A stretch of DNA of 64,000 bases, taken from positions 2,852,001-2,916,000 of the forward strand of contig NZ_CP107548.1 in NCBI RefSeq assembly GCF_025836975.1. Reading direction: 5' to 3'. The translations under genes and the position numbers were made by a program. This stretch comes from Pollutimonas sp. M17. Its GTDB lineage: Bacteria > Pseudomonadota > Gammaproteobacteria > Burkholderiales > Burkholderiaceae_B. The notes under the pieces are model-generated. The model made no database searches. It saw only the letters and a program-made list of their open reading frames with translations, and was not told the DNA's origin. Shown here one piece after another: positions 7,816-17,087 of the stretch (positions are counted from its first letter, which is position 1; each line of letters opens with the position of its first letter).

Positions 7816-10800
7816 ATGAGCTCACGTATCCGCATCTTCGGCGCACGCCAGAACAACCTCAAAAACCTCGATGTCGACATCAACACCGGTGAACTGCTGG
7901 TCGTTACCGGCGTATCCGGATCGGGCAAAAGTTCGCTGGCCTTCGACACCCTTTACGCCGAAGGCCAGCGGCGCTACGTGGAAACCTTCTCGCCCTATGC
8001 GCGCCAGTTTCTGGACCGCATGGACAAGCCCAAGGTCGAGCGCATCGACGGCATTCTGCCAGCCATTGCCATCGACCAGGTGAACCCGGTGCGCAATTCG
8101 CGCAGCACGGTCGGCACCATGACCGAGCTGAACGACCACCTGAAGCTGCTGTTCGCACGCCTGGGCCGGCTCTACTGCCAATGCTGCGGCCGGCGGGTGC
8201 AGCGCGACAGCCCCGAATCAATCCAGCAGCAGCTGGCCGCGCTTTCGCAGTCCGGCGATCCCCGGCTGGTGATCACCTTCCCCATTGTGATCCCCTCGAA
8301 CTACACCGAGGAAGAGGTCCGCGGCTTCCTGGACCAGCAGGGCTATACGCGCATCCACCACGAAGAGACCCGGCTGCATACGCCGCCGGCTCCCAAGGGA
8401 AAAGGGAAAGGCAAGCGCGCTGCCAAGGCCGAGAAGCTGCGCGTCCTGCATGTCGTGCAGGATCGCTTCCGCTATGGCACCGCCGAGCCGCAACGCGTGA
8501 TGGAAGCGCTGGATGCGGCGCTCAAGCAGGGCGATGGCCATGTCACGGTCTACGCCATGCCCGAGTCCTCCGACGAGAGCGGCGCCGAAACCGCGTGGCG
8601 CTTCAGCAACCGCCTGCATTGCGCGAACTGCGACATCGAGTACAGCACGCCCCTGCCCAGCGCCTTTTCCTTCAATTCCCCGCTGGGCGCCTGCGAGTCC
8701 TGCCGCGGCTTCGGCCGCGTCATGGGCATAGACTATGGCCTGGTCGTGCCCGACGAGAAAAAGACCTTGCGCGGCGGCGCCATCAAACCCTGGCAGACCA
8801 ACAGCTACAAGGAATGCCAGGCCGAGATGGAGCAATACGCCGGCGCGGCGAATGTGCGGCTGGACACGCCCTGGGAAGCCCTGGAGGAACGCGAGAAGCG
8901 CTGGGTCATCGACGGAACGCCGGACTGGAAGGGCGGCGCCAACGCCTGGAAAACCCAGTGGTACGGCGCGCAGCGCTTCTTCGACTGGCTGGAATCGCGC
9001 GCCTACAAGATGCATGTGCGCGTCCTGCTGTCGAAGTACCGCAGCTATACCCCCTGCCCCGCCTGCGGAGGCGCACGGCTCAAGCCCGAAGCCACGCTCT
9101 GGCGCCTGGGCGGCGATACCCGGGCGGACGGCGACGGACGCTATCCGCGCTTCATGCCGGTCAATGCCGACTGGAGCCGCGAACTGCTGGACTCCCTGCC
9201 AGGCCTGTGCATACACGACCTGATGCGCCTGCCCATCGAGCGCGTCCGCGACTATTTTCTGGACATCAGCTTCGGCGCCAGCCTGGACGCCGCCATCGAA
9301 CTGCTGCTTACCGAAGTGCGCACGCGTCTTAAATTCCTGTGCGACGTCGGCCTGGGCTATCTGTCGCTGGACAGGCAAAGCCGTACTTTGTCCGGCGGCG
9401 AGGTCCAGCGCATCAACCTCACCACCGCCCTGGGCACTTCGCTGGTCAACACCCTGTTCGTGCTGGACGAGCCGTCCATCGGCCTGCATCCCCGCGACAT
9501 GCATCGCGTGGTGGAGGTCATGCATCGCCTGAGGGCCAACGGCAACACGCTGGTTGTCGTGGAACACGATCCGCAGGTCATGGTTGCCGCCGACCGCATC
9601 CTGGACATCGGCCCCGGGCCGGGCGAACGCGGCGGACAGATCGTCTTCGACGGCACACCGGCGCAATTGCGCCAGGCCGACACCCTGACCGGCCGTTACC
9701 TGGGCGACCGCCTGCGCGTAGAGGCCCCACGCCCCATGCCGGTGGCCGCCAACACGCCCCGCCTGCTTCTGGAGGGCGTACGGGCCAACAACCTCAAGAA
9801 CGTTTCCATATCCATTCCCCTGGGACGCCTGGTCTGCGTCACCGGCGTATCGGGCTCGGGCAAATCCACCCTGATACAGGATGTGCTGCACCCGGCCATA
9901 CTGAAGCATCAGGGCAAGCCAACCGAATCGCCCGGCGAGCACGACCGCCTGCTGGGCGCGGAGCAACTGGCCGAGGTCGTCATGGTGGACCAGACGCCCA
10001 TCGGCAAGACGGCCCGCTCCAATCCGGCCAGCTATGTGGGCGCCTTCGATGCCATACGCAAGCTCTTCGCGCAGGCCACGCTGTCCAGGGAGCGCGGCTA
10101 TACGGCCGGCACCTTCAGTTTCAACACCGGCGACGGGCGCTGCCCGACTTGCGGCGGCACCGGCTTCGAGCACGTCGAAATGCAATTCCTGTCGGACGTC
10201 TATCTGCGCTGTCCGGACTGCGACGGCAAGCGCTTCCGCCCGGAAATCCTGGAAGTCAGGGTGGAACACCTGGGGCGCAGCGCATCGATCGATGAAGTTC
10301 TGGAAATGACCATCAGCGAAGCCCTGGATTTCTTCAGCGGCCTGCGCGACGTCCAATGGGGCCTGGCGCCGCTGGCCGACGTGGGCCTGGAATACGTGCG
10401 CCTGGGCCAGCCGGTGCCGACGCTGTCCGGCGGCGAAGCCCAGCGGCTGAAACTGGCCGGCCACCTGGCCAGCGCGGCGCGCGACGGGATATCCACCGCC
10501 AAGGTCGCCCGCAAGGGCAGCCTGTTCCTGTTCGACGAGCCCACCACCGGCCTGCACTTCGATGACGTGGCCCGCCTGATGCGCGCCTTCCGCAAGCTGC
10601 TGGCCGCCGGCCATTCCCTGCTGATCATCGAGCACAACCTCGACGTGATCCGTGCCGCCGACTGGCTGATCGACCTGGGGCCGGAAGGCGGCGACGCGGG
10701 CGGCCAGGTCGTGGGCACGGGCACGCCCGAAGACCTGATGCGGATTCCGGAATCTCATACCGGCCAGGCGCTGGCCGACTACACCAGCGCCATCGTCTAC

Positions 10801-13545
10801 GAAGACAAATCGCAGCAGGCGCGCTTGCTGGCCGAGCCGGCCCGCAACTACGGCGACACGGGAACCCCGCTGCAAAGCCTGCTGAAACGCGGCCGCTCGG
10901 CGGCGACCAGCATAGACATACTCAATGCCCGCGAACACAACCTCAAGGGCGTGAACGTAAGCATTCCGCGCGACACCTTCACCGTCATCACGGGCGTCTC
11001 GGGCTCGGGCAAGTCCACGCTGGCCTTCGACATCCTGTTCAACGAGGGCCAGCGCCGCTACCTGGAGTCGCTGAACGCCTATGCGCGAGCCATCGTCCAG
11101 CCGGCGGGCAAGCCCGACGTGGACGCGATCTACGGCATACCGCCCACGGTCGCGATCGAGCAGCGCACCAGCCGCGGCGGCCGCAAGTCCACCGTAGCCA
11201 CCATGACGGAGATCCATCATTTCCTGCGCCTGCTGTATGTGAAGCTGGGCACGCAGATGTGCCCCGACTGCATGGTTCCGGTCGAGCCGCAAAAGGCCGA
11301 GCAGATCGTTGCGCAGATACTGACGGACTACCGGGGCCGCCATATCGGCATCGTGGCGCCCCTGGTCAGCGCCCGCAAAGGCTATTACACCGACCTGGCC
11401 AAATGGGCGGCGGGCAAGGGTCACACGCACTTGCGCGTCGACGGAGAGTTCATTCCCGTTGCGCCGTGGCCGCGGCTGGACCGCTACAAGGAACACACCA
11501 TAGAACTGCCGGTGGCCGACCTGCTGGTCGACCCCCGGCATGAATCCGAATTGCGCGAAGCCGTACGCAGCGCGCTGGAGCATGGCCAGGGCAGCTTCAG
11601 CGTGCTGCTCGACCTGACGCCGGAAGGCGCCGCATCGCTGGACGAGCGGCGCACGGCCGAACCCCGCTCCGCCCCGGAACAAAAGCATTTTTCGGTCAAG
11701 CGCGCCTGCCCAAGCTGCGGCACCAGCTTTCCCGAACCCGATCCCCGCATGTTCTCGTACAACTCCAAACACGGCTGGTGCACCGCCTGCTTCGGCACCG
11801 GCCTGCAACTGACCGGTTTCGACGCCGAGCAGACCGGCGAGGAAACCGCCTGGAACGCCTGGTACGAAGGCAACAGCGAAACCTGCGCCGCCTGCCACGG
11901 CGAACGGCTGAATCCCGTGTCACGCGCCTTCCGCTGGCGCGACCGGTCCATTGCCGAACTGGCGGCGCTGCCGGTGTCGGATGCGCAGGCCTTCTTCACC
12001 GGACTGGTCAGCCGTGGCCGCGAAGGCGAGATCGCCCGCGACATTCTTGCGGAAATCCAGGGCCGCCTGAACTTCATGCAGCAAGTGGGCTTGGGCTACC
12101 TGGCGCTGGACCGCGCCGCCCCCACGCTTTCGGGCGGCGAAGCGCAGCGCATACGCCTGGCGGCCCAGCTTGGCTCCAACTTGCAGGGCGTGTGCTACGT
12201 GCTGGACGAACCCACGATAGGGCTGCATGCGCGCGACAACCGGATCCTGCTCGATGCGCTGGCCGCGCTGGAAGGCCACGGCAACACGCTGGTGGTCGTC
12301 GAGCATGACGAAGACACCATACGGCGCGCCTCGCACATCATCGACATCGGCCCCGGCGCCGGCGTGCGGGGCGGCATGGTGGTGGCGCAAGGCACGGCGC
12401 AAGACCTGATGGACAACCCTGCCTCGGTCACCGGACGCTATCTGAAGAAGCCCTTGCCGCATCCCTTGCAGGCCCGCCGCCCCATCGACGGCGATACCGG
12501 CATGATCAGCGTCGAGGGCGCGCACCTGCACAATCTGCGCAATGTGGCGGCCAGCCTGCCCGTGGGCCGGCTCAGCGTCGTCACCGGCGTATCCGGATCC
12601 GGCAAGTCCACACTGGCCCGCGATGTGCTGCTGGACAATCTGGCGCAAGCCGTGTCGCAGCGCAAGGCGCCCGCATGGCACGGCTGCGTCGGCATTTCGG
12701 GATGGGAACACATAGACCGCGTGCTGGAGGTCGACCAGACCCCCATAGGCAAGACGCCCCGCTCCTGCCCGGCCACCTATGTCGGCTTCTGGGACGACGT
12801 GCGCAAGCTGTTCGCCGACACTCGCGATGCGCGCGTGCGCGGCTGGACGGCGGCCCGCTTCTCCTTCAACACCGGTGAAGGACGCTGCCCGGTCTGCGAA
12901 GGCCAGGGCATGCGCACCATAGAAATGAGCTTCCTGCCCGACGTGAAGGTGCTGTGCGACGGCTGCAACGGCGAACGTTTCAATCGCGATACGCTGAACG
13001 TGACCTGGCGCGGCAAGAGCGCCGGCGAAGTCCTGAAGATGGAAGTGGATGAAGCCGTGGAGTTCTTCGCGGCGCATTCCAGGATCTCGCGCATACTGCA
13101 ACTGATGCAGGACGTGGGACTGGGCTACCTGACGCTGGGCCAGCCTTCGCCCACCCTGTCGGGCGGCGAGGCGCAGCGCATCAAGCTGGTCACCGAACTG
13201 GCCAAGGCCAGGCTGACCGACGGCGTCATCAAGACCGGGCGGGCCTCGCGCATACCGCACACGCTGTACGTGCTGGACGAGCCCACCGTGGGCCTGTCCA
13301 TCGCCGACGTCGAAAAGCTGATCCACGTACTGCACCGCCTGGTCGAGGCGGGCAATACCGTCGTCGTCATTGAGCACAACCTGGACATCGTCGCCGAAGC
13401 CGACTGGGTGCTGGACCTGGGCCCCGAGGGCGGCAGCGGCGGCGGGCGGCTGGTGGCGCAAGGCACGCCCGAACACATCATCGGCCTGAGAGCCAAATCG
13501 CACACCGGCGCGGTCTTGCACGATTTCCTGGAAGCCGCCGGTTGA
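7816..13545 (+). CDS. uvrA: Double-length UvrA (four ABC ATPase cassettes), excinuclease subunit A family
   Basis: The 1909-residue protein is about twice the normal UvrA length (about 940) and reads as two complete UvrA units fused in tandem. Each unit has two ATPase halves. Walker A motifs GVSGSGKS lie near residues 32, 676, 1059 and 1590. ABC signatures LSGGE lie near 524, 870, 1437 and 1780. Cys pairs typical of UvrA zinc modules appear near 271-295 (CANC...CESC), about 775-800 (CPTC...CPDC), about 1297-1320 (CPSC...CTAC) and about 1690-1720 (CPVC...CDGC). UvrA scans DNA for lesions and loads UvrB. Double-length versions are known in Burkholderiales; whether this one does nucleotide excision repair or a UvrA2-like role is open. 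Start MSSRIRIFGARQNNL is the canonical UvrA beginning. pabB follows immediately. Confidence 0.92.
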   Translation: MSSRIRIFGARQNNLKNLDVDINTGELLVVTGVSGSGKSSLAFDTLYAEGQRRYVETFSPYARQFLDRMDKPKVERIDGILPAIAIDQVNPVRNSRSTVGTMTELNDHLKLLFARLGRLYCQCCGRRVQRDSPESIQQQLAALSQSGDPRLVITFPIVIPSNYTEEEVRGFLDQQGYTRIHHEETRLHTPPAPKGKGKGKRAAKAEKLRVLHVVQDRFRYGTAEPQRVMEALDAALKQGDGHVTVYAMPESSDESGAETAWRFSNRLHCANCDIEYSTPLPSAFSFNSPLGACESCRGFGRVMGIDYGLVVPDEKKTLRGGAIKPWQTNSYKECQAEMEQYAGAANVRLDTPWEALEEREKRWVIDGTPDWKGGANAWKTQWYGAQRFFDWLESRAYKMHVRVLLSKYRSYTPCPACGGARLKPEATLWRLGGDTRADGDGRYPRFMPVNADWSRELLDSLPGLCIHDLMRLPIERVRDYFLDISFGASLDAAIELLLTEVRTRLKFLCDVGLGYLSLDRQSRTLSGGEVQRINLTTALGTSLVNTLFVLDEPSIGLHPRDMHRVVEVMHRLRANGNTLVVVEHDPQVMVAADRILDIGPGPGERGGQIVFDGTPAQLRQADTLTGRYLGDRLRVEAPRPMPVAANTPRLLLEGVRANNLKNVSISIPLGRLVCVTGVSGSGKSTLIQDVLHPAILKHQGKPTESPGEHDRLLGAEQLAEVVMVDQTPIGKTARSNPASYVGAFDAIRKLFAQATLSRERGYTAGTFSFNTGDGRCPTCGGTGFEHVEMQFLSDVYLRCPDCDGKRFRPEILEVRVEHLGRSASIDEVLEMTISEALDFFSGLRDVQWGLAPLADVGLEYVRLGQPVPTLSGGEAQRLKLAGHLASAARDGISTAKVARKGSLFLFDEPTTGLHFDDVARLMRAFRKLLAAGHSLLIIEHNLDVIRAADWLIDLGPEGGDAGGQVVGTGTPEDLMRIPESHTGQALADYTSAIVYEDKSQQARLLAEPARNYGDTGTPLQSLLKRGRSAATSIDILNAREHNLKGVNVSIPRDTFTVITGVSGSGKSTLAFDILFNEGQRRYLESLNAYARAIVQPAGKPDVDAIYGIPPTVAIEQRTSRGGRKSTVATMTEIHHFLRLLYVKLGTQMCPDCMVPVEPQKAEQIVAQILTDYRGRHIGIVAPLVSARKGYYTDLAKWAAGKGHTHLRVDGEFIPVAPWPRLDRYKEHTIELPVADLLVDPRHESELREAVRSALEHGQGSFSVLLDLTPEGAASLDERRTAEPRSAPEQKHFSVKRACPSCGTSFPEPDPRMFSYNSKHGWCTACFGTGLQLTGFDAEQTGEETAWNAWYEGNSETCAACHGERLNPVSRAFRWRDRSIAELAALPVSDAQAFFTGLVSRGREGEIARDILAEIQGRLNFMQQVGLGYLALDRAAPTLSGGEAQRIRLAAQLGSNLQGVCYVLDEPTIGLHARDNRILLDALAALEGHGNTLVVVEHDEDTIRRASHIIDIGPGAGVRGGMVVAQGTAQDLMDNPASVTGRYLKKPLPHPLQARRPIDGDTGMISVEGAHLHNLRNVAASLPVGRLSVVTGVSGSGKSTLARDVLLDNLAQAVSQRKAPAWHGCVGISGWEHIDRVLEVDQTPIGKTPRSCPATYVGFWDDVRKLFADTRDARVRGWTAARFSFNTGEGRCPVCEGQGMRTIEMSFLPDVKVLCDGCNGERFNRDTLNVTWRGKSAGEVLKMEVDEAVEFFAAHSRISRILQLMQDVGLGYLTLGQPSPTLSGGEAQRIKLVTELAKARLTDGVIKTGRASRIPHTLYVLDEPTVGLSIADVEKLIHVLHRLVEAGNTVVVIEHNLDIVAEADWVLDLGPEGGSGGGRLVAQGTPEHIIGLRAKSHTGAVLHDFLEAAG

Positions 13546-13553
13546 GCCCGTCA

Positions 13554-14801
13554 ATGCCCATGCTTTGCCGCTATGAAAACCGGCTGACGGGCCAGGCGCT
13601 GGAACTGGACGGTTTCGTCCGCCGCATCGCCGCGCATGCGGCGGATGAACTGCCCGCCGCCTTCCGCCAGATCGCCGATGCGCAGAAGCAAGGCTGCTGG
13701 ATCTCGCTGCTGCTGGACTATGAGCTGGGCGAATGGCTGGAGCCGGCCCTCTCCGAATCCGGCCCCGCCGCCGCTCATGGGAATCCGCCGGCGGCAGGCG
13801 GGCCGGCCCGGACCATCGAGGCCCCACAACGGCCGCGCCTGGCCGCCTTGGTGTTTCAGCGGGCGCGTGAAGCTCCTGTGTGGGGACCGCCCGAATCCGC
13901 CGGACCGATTTCCTTGCGCAGCCGCCCCCTGATCGACAAGCGCCGCTATCTTGAACACATCGCCGGCCTGCGCGCAAGCATAGGGCGCGGCGAGCTGTAC
14001 CAGGCCAACTACACCTTCCCCATCGCCCTGGAGAGCTCGGCGCCGCCGCGCGACCTCTACCGGCACATCGCGGCCAGGCATCCCGCCGCGCATGCGGCCT
14101 ACATCGAAGACGGCGCACGCAGCATCCTGTCGTTCTCTCCGGAGCTGTTCGTGGCTCGCCAGGGCGCCACGCTGACCGTGCGCCCCATGAAAGGCACGGC
14201 ACCGCGCCATATCGATCCCGTGCTGGACCGGCAGGCCGCGCAAGAGCTGCTGGGCAGCGAGAAGAACCGCGCCGAGAACCTGATGATCGTCGACTTGCTG
14301 CGCAACGACCTGGGGCGCCTGGCCACGCCCGGATCAGTCCAGGTCACCGATATGTTCACCCTGGAGCGCTATCCCTCCGTCTGGACCCTGACGTCCACTG
14401 TTACGGCCCAGGCGCCCCAAGCCGGCCTGGAAGACCTGCTGCGCGCCTTGTTCCCTTGCGGTTCGATCACCGGCGCGCCCAAGATCGCGGCGATGAACGC
14501 CATCAGGTCGCTGGAGGCTTCGGCGCGCGGCATTTACTGCGGCAGCCTGGGCTGGCTGGCACCCAGCGGCGATTGCTCGCTGAATGTGGCCATACGGACG
14601 ATAGAAATGAAGGACGGGCGCAACGGCATATTCGGCGTGGGCGGCGGCATCGTCCACGACTCCCGGGCCGAACTGGAATGGGAGGAGTGCTTGTGGAAAG
14701 CGCGCATCCTGGATACCGGTTCCGCGGCGGATCCGGACACGCTCCCGACTTCCTCCAGCACCTGGACACGCCATGGACTTGCAGAATATTCAGCTGATTG
14801 A
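13554..14801 (+). CDS. pabB: Aminodeoxychorismate synthase component I
   Basis: PabB aminates chorismate to 4-amino-4-deoxychorismate for p-aminobenzoate and folate. About 415 residues from ATG 13554; a TTG at 13542 overlapping the uvrA stop is possible. The chorismate-binding domain is complete: GELYQANYTFP, VRPMKGTAPRH near residue 211, EKNRAENLMIVDLLRNDLGR and GSITGAPKIAAM near 303. The Lys in the PMKGT motif marks PabB rather than TrpE, which has Ala there. The reading frame ends inside the first codons of pabC (29-bp overlap), so the two products are translationally linked. No glutamine amidotransferase (pabA) gene is adjacent. Confidence 0.92.
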   Translation: MPMLCRYENRLTGQALELDGFVRRIAAHAADELPAAFRQIADAQKQGCWISLLLDYELGEWLEPALSESGPAAAHGNPPAAGGPARTIEAPQRPRLAALVFQRAREAPVWGPPESAGPISLRSRPLIDKRRYLEHIAGLRASIGRGELYQANYTFPIALESSAPPRDLYRHIAARHPAAHAAYIEDGARSILSFSPELFVARQGATLTVRPMKGTAPRHIDPVLDRQAAQELLGSEKNRAENLMIVDLLRNDLGRLATPGSVQVTDMFTLERYPSVWTLTSTVTAQAPQAGLEDLLRALFPCGSITGAPKIAAMNAIRSLEASARGIYCGSLGWLAPSGDCSLNVAIRTIEMKDGRNGIFGVGGGIVHDSRAELEWEECLWKARILDTGSAADPDTLPTSSSTWTRHGLAEYSAD

Positions 14802-15408
14802 AACCATGCGCGTCGAAACCGGACGGCGCATTCCGCTGCTGGCGGGCCATCGCCGGCGCCTGGAGGCATCGTGCCTGGCGCTGGGCCATGCCTTTCCGGG
14901 CGGGCCCCTGGATGCCGCCATCGAGGAATGCCTTGCGGGCCTGGACCCGGATATCGTCCATCGCCTGCGGCTGCTGGTCGGCATGGACGGCGAGTTCTCG
15001 CTGGAAGCCAACCCGCTTCCTCCCACGCCGGCACCCGTACGGCTGCGCCTGTCTTCCGCGCCGCTGCAAACCGATGCCGTGTGGCTGCGGCACAAGACCA
15101 CGCGGCGGCCCTGGTATGCGCAGGCCCAGGCATGGCTGGAGCGGCATCCCGAATTCTTCGACGTCGTGTACTGCAACGACAGGAACGAGGCCTGCGAAGG
15201 CAGCCGCAGCAATATCTATGTCAGGGACGCCTCGGGCGCCTGGCTGACGCCGCCCGTATCCTGCGGCCTGCTGCCCGGCGTCCAGCGCCAGGCTTTGCTG
15301 GACCAGGGCTTGGCGCGCGTCGCCGCGCTCAGCCGGCGCGACCTGGAAAACGCGCCCGCCCTGCGCGTGTCCAACGCCCTGCGAGGCTGGTTGGACGCCG
15401 CGCTATAG
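14773..15408 (+). CDS. pabC: Aminotransferase class IV, probable 4-amino-4-deoxychorismate lyase
   Basis: The 211-residue fold-type IV PLP enzyme is shorter than E. coli PabC (269). The catalytic Lys108 lies in LRHKTTRRPW. CNDRNEACEGSRSNIYV carries the PLP phosphate and glutamate contacts, and GLLPGVQRQALL is the conserved C-terminal loop. It would eliminate pyruvate from aminodeoxychorismate to give p-aminobenzoate. Its overlap with pabB supports this over a branched-chain aminotransferase role. In many betaproteobacteria PabB and a PabC-like domain are fused; here they are two overlapping frames. Confidence 0.85.
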   Translation: MDLQNIQLIETMRVETGRRIPLLAGHRRRLEASCLALGHAFPGGPLDAAIEECLAGLDPDIVHRLRLLVGMDGEFSLEANPLPPTPAPVRLRLSSAPLQTDAVWLRHKTTRRPWYAQAQAWLERHPEFFDVVYCNDRNEACEGSRSNIYVRDASGAWLTPPVSCGLLPGVQRQALLDQGLARVAALSRRDLENAPALRVSNALRGWLDAAL

Positions 15409-15469
15409 CTCTTTCGGCGCCACGGATTTATGGTTATCCTGTATGCAGAGACCCAACCGAAGGACATGC

Positions 15470-16174
15470 ATGCCCGATCTATCCGCTTTTCCCATCACCC
15501 GCAAATGGCCGGCCCGGCATCCCGAGCGCATCCAGCTGTATTCGCTGCCCACGCCCAATGGCGTCAAGGCCTCGATCATGCTCGAGGAAACCGGCCTGCC
15601 CTACGAGCCCCATCTGGTCAGCTTCGACACGAATGACCAGACTTCGCCGGAGTTCCTTTCCCTCAGCCCCAACAACAAGATTCCCGCCATCCTGGATCCC
15701 GATGGGCCAGGAGGCAAGCCGCTGCCGCTGTTCGAGTCGGGCGCCATCCTGATCTACCTGGCCGAGAAATCCGGGCGATTCATGCCGGCCGACGCCGCCG
15801 GACGCTACGAGACCATACAGTGGCTGATGTTCCAGATGGGCGGCATAGGCCCCATGTTCGGGCAGTTGGGCTTCTTCCACAAGTTCGCCGGCAAGGACTA
15901 CGAAGACAAGCGTCCGCGCGACCGCTACGTGGCCGAATCGAAGCGACTACTTGGCGTGCTGGACAAACAGCTCGACGGCCGCGACTGGATCATGGGCGAC
16001 AGCTACACCATCGCCGACATTGCCATCTTTCCCTGGGTGCGCAACCTGATCGGCTTCTATGGCGCGGGCGAACTGGTGGGCATACAGGACTTCCACAATG
16101 TAAGCCGGGTGCTCGATTCGTTTTTAAGCAGGCCGGCCGTGGCGAAGGGGCTGGACATACCCAAGCGCGGCTAA
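15470..16174 (+). CDS. Glutathione S-transferase family protein (YghU/Ure2-like)
   Basis: The 234-residue cytosolic protein has an N-terminal thioredoxin-like domain (QLYSLPTPNGVKASIMLEETGLPYE, NKIPAILDPDG, LFESGAILIYLAEK) and a C-terminal all-helical domain (WIMGDSYTIADIAIFPWV). The TPNGVK and NNKIPAI segments match the nu-class/YghU group, which binds two glutathiones and acts as a disulfide-bond reductase. The start at 15470 has AAGGA at the right distance. It stands alone downstream of pabC, 61 bp away. Confidence 0.88.
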   Translation: MPDLSAFPITRKWPARHPERIQLYSLPTPNGVKASIMLEETGLPYEPHLVSFDTNDQTSPEFLSLSPNNKIPAILDPDGPGGKPLPLFESGAILIYLAEKSGRFMPADAAGRYETIQWLMFQMGGIGPMFGQLGFFHKFAGKDYEDKRPRDRYVAESKRLLGVLDKQLDGRDWIMGDSYTIADIAIFPWVRNLIGFYGAGELVGIQDFHNVSRVLDSFLSRPAVAKGLDIPKRG

Positions 16175-16208
16175 GCCGGTTTCCACCGAAGCGTCAAAGG
16201 GGGTCATC

Positions 16209-16598
16209 ATGTCTAATCGATTGTTGTCCGTCACCACAGGAGGCTTGTTCGCTTCCTGCCTGTTCCTGTCCAGCGCCTGGGCGCATCACGGCTGGGAATG
16301 GGCCGAAGCAGAACAGATGGAGCTTACGGGCACCGTGAAATCCGTTGCAATCATTCCGCCCCACCCCCGCCTGGACGTCGAGACACCGAACGACGGCGTG
16401 TGGCGCATCGAACTGGGCAATCCCTCGCAGACCAAGCGGGCGGGATTCGTCGAAGGATCGGCCAAGGTTGGCGACACCATCACCGCCACGGGCAATCGCG
16501 CCAAAGATCATGGCGAGAAGCGCATGAAAGCGGTACAGATCACCGTGAATGGCAAAACCTACGACATCTACCCCGACCGCATCAGGAAGGCGAAATAA
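16209..16598 (+). CDS. Exported DUF6152-type protein
   Basis: The 129-residue protein has a signal peptide (positive MSNRL, hydrophobic core, cleavage near AWAHHG) and so is periplasmic. The mature N-terminus HHGWEWAE, the ELTGTVKSV strand and GDTITATGNRAKDHGEKRMKAVQ form a small OB-like beta domain typical of DUF6152. The N-terminal histidines could bind metal, which is inference. It is followed after 3 bp by a membrane protein of the partner type, so the two form a small operon of unknown function. Confidence 0.75.
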   Translation: MSNRLLSVTTGGLFASCLFLSSAWAHHGWEWAEAEQMELTGTVKSVAIIPPHPRLDVETPNDGVWRIELGNPSQTKRAGFVEGSAKVGDTITATGNRAKDHGEKRMKAVQITVNGKTYDIYPDRIRKAK

Positions 16599-16601
16599 GC
16601 C

Positions 16602-17075
16602 ATGGCATGGATGGAGTGGCTGGCCGGCCTGCCGCCGTCTTTGCTGCTGCAACAATCGGGCACGGCTTATCTGCTCGTGAATGCCGCCCATATCGTCTTT
16701 CTGGGCGTGCTGGTGGGATCCATTGTTTCGCTGGACTTGCGCCTGTTGGGGGCAGGCCGGTCGCTGCCCTTGAACCTTGTCGGCCCCTTTCTGTCGCGGA
16801 TGGCGGCCGGCGGCCTGGCGCTGGCGATACTGACCGGTTTCTGGCTGTTCATTACGCAACCCGGCGAATACATCGGCAACACGGCTTTCCTGGTCAAGAT
16901 GGCGCTGGTGGCGGCCGGTGTGCTGAATGCCTTGTGGCTGGGCGCCAGCACGGCCTGGCGCCAGGCGCTGCTGCCCGACGCCGCCGTGCCCGCCATTGTG
17001 CGAGTGCAGGCGCTTGCATCGCTGATGATCTGGCTTGCCGCCGTTCTGGCTGGCCGGTGGATCGCTTTCCTGTAG
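16602..17075 (+). CDS. Four-helix membrane protein (DUF6644-like)
   Basis: The 157-residue integral membrane protein has about four hydrophobic helices (AAHIVFLGVLVGSIVSL, LALAILTGFWLFI, FLVKMALVAAGVLNALWLG, ASLMIWLAAVLAGRWIAFL). The conserved His in NAAHIVFLG and an Asp/Arg pair (SLDLRLLG) resemble the DUF6644/DUF2214 group of small cytochrome-like or copper-associated membrane proteins. It starts 3 bp after the DUF6152 gene and is probably its membrane partner. The function is not established. Confidence 0.7.
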   Translation: MAWMEWLAGLPPSLLLQQSGTAYLLVNAAHIVFLGVLVGSIVSLDLRLLGAGRSLPLNLVGPFLSRMAAGGLALAILTGFWLFITQPGEYIGNTAFLVKMALVAAGVLNALWLGASTAWRQALLPDAAVPAIVRVQALASLMIWLAAVLAGRWIAFL

Positions 17076-17087
17076 CGTTGACGGGCG

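Noticed and set aside
8218-11898. Very long minus-strand open frame (over 1200 codons) inside uvrA
   Set aside because: It is the antisense shadow of a GC-rich gene; the peptide is low-complexity Gly/Arg/Ala/Gln with no motif, whereas the plus strand encodes intact UvrA.
11920-14202. Long minus-strand frame across the uvrA end and pabB
   Set aside because: Covers two well-supported plus-strand genes and has no recognisable domain or ribosome site.
13554-15408. pabB and pabC as one fused gene
   Set aside because: The frames differ and overlap by 29 bp with a clear stop in pabB and a clear start for pabC.
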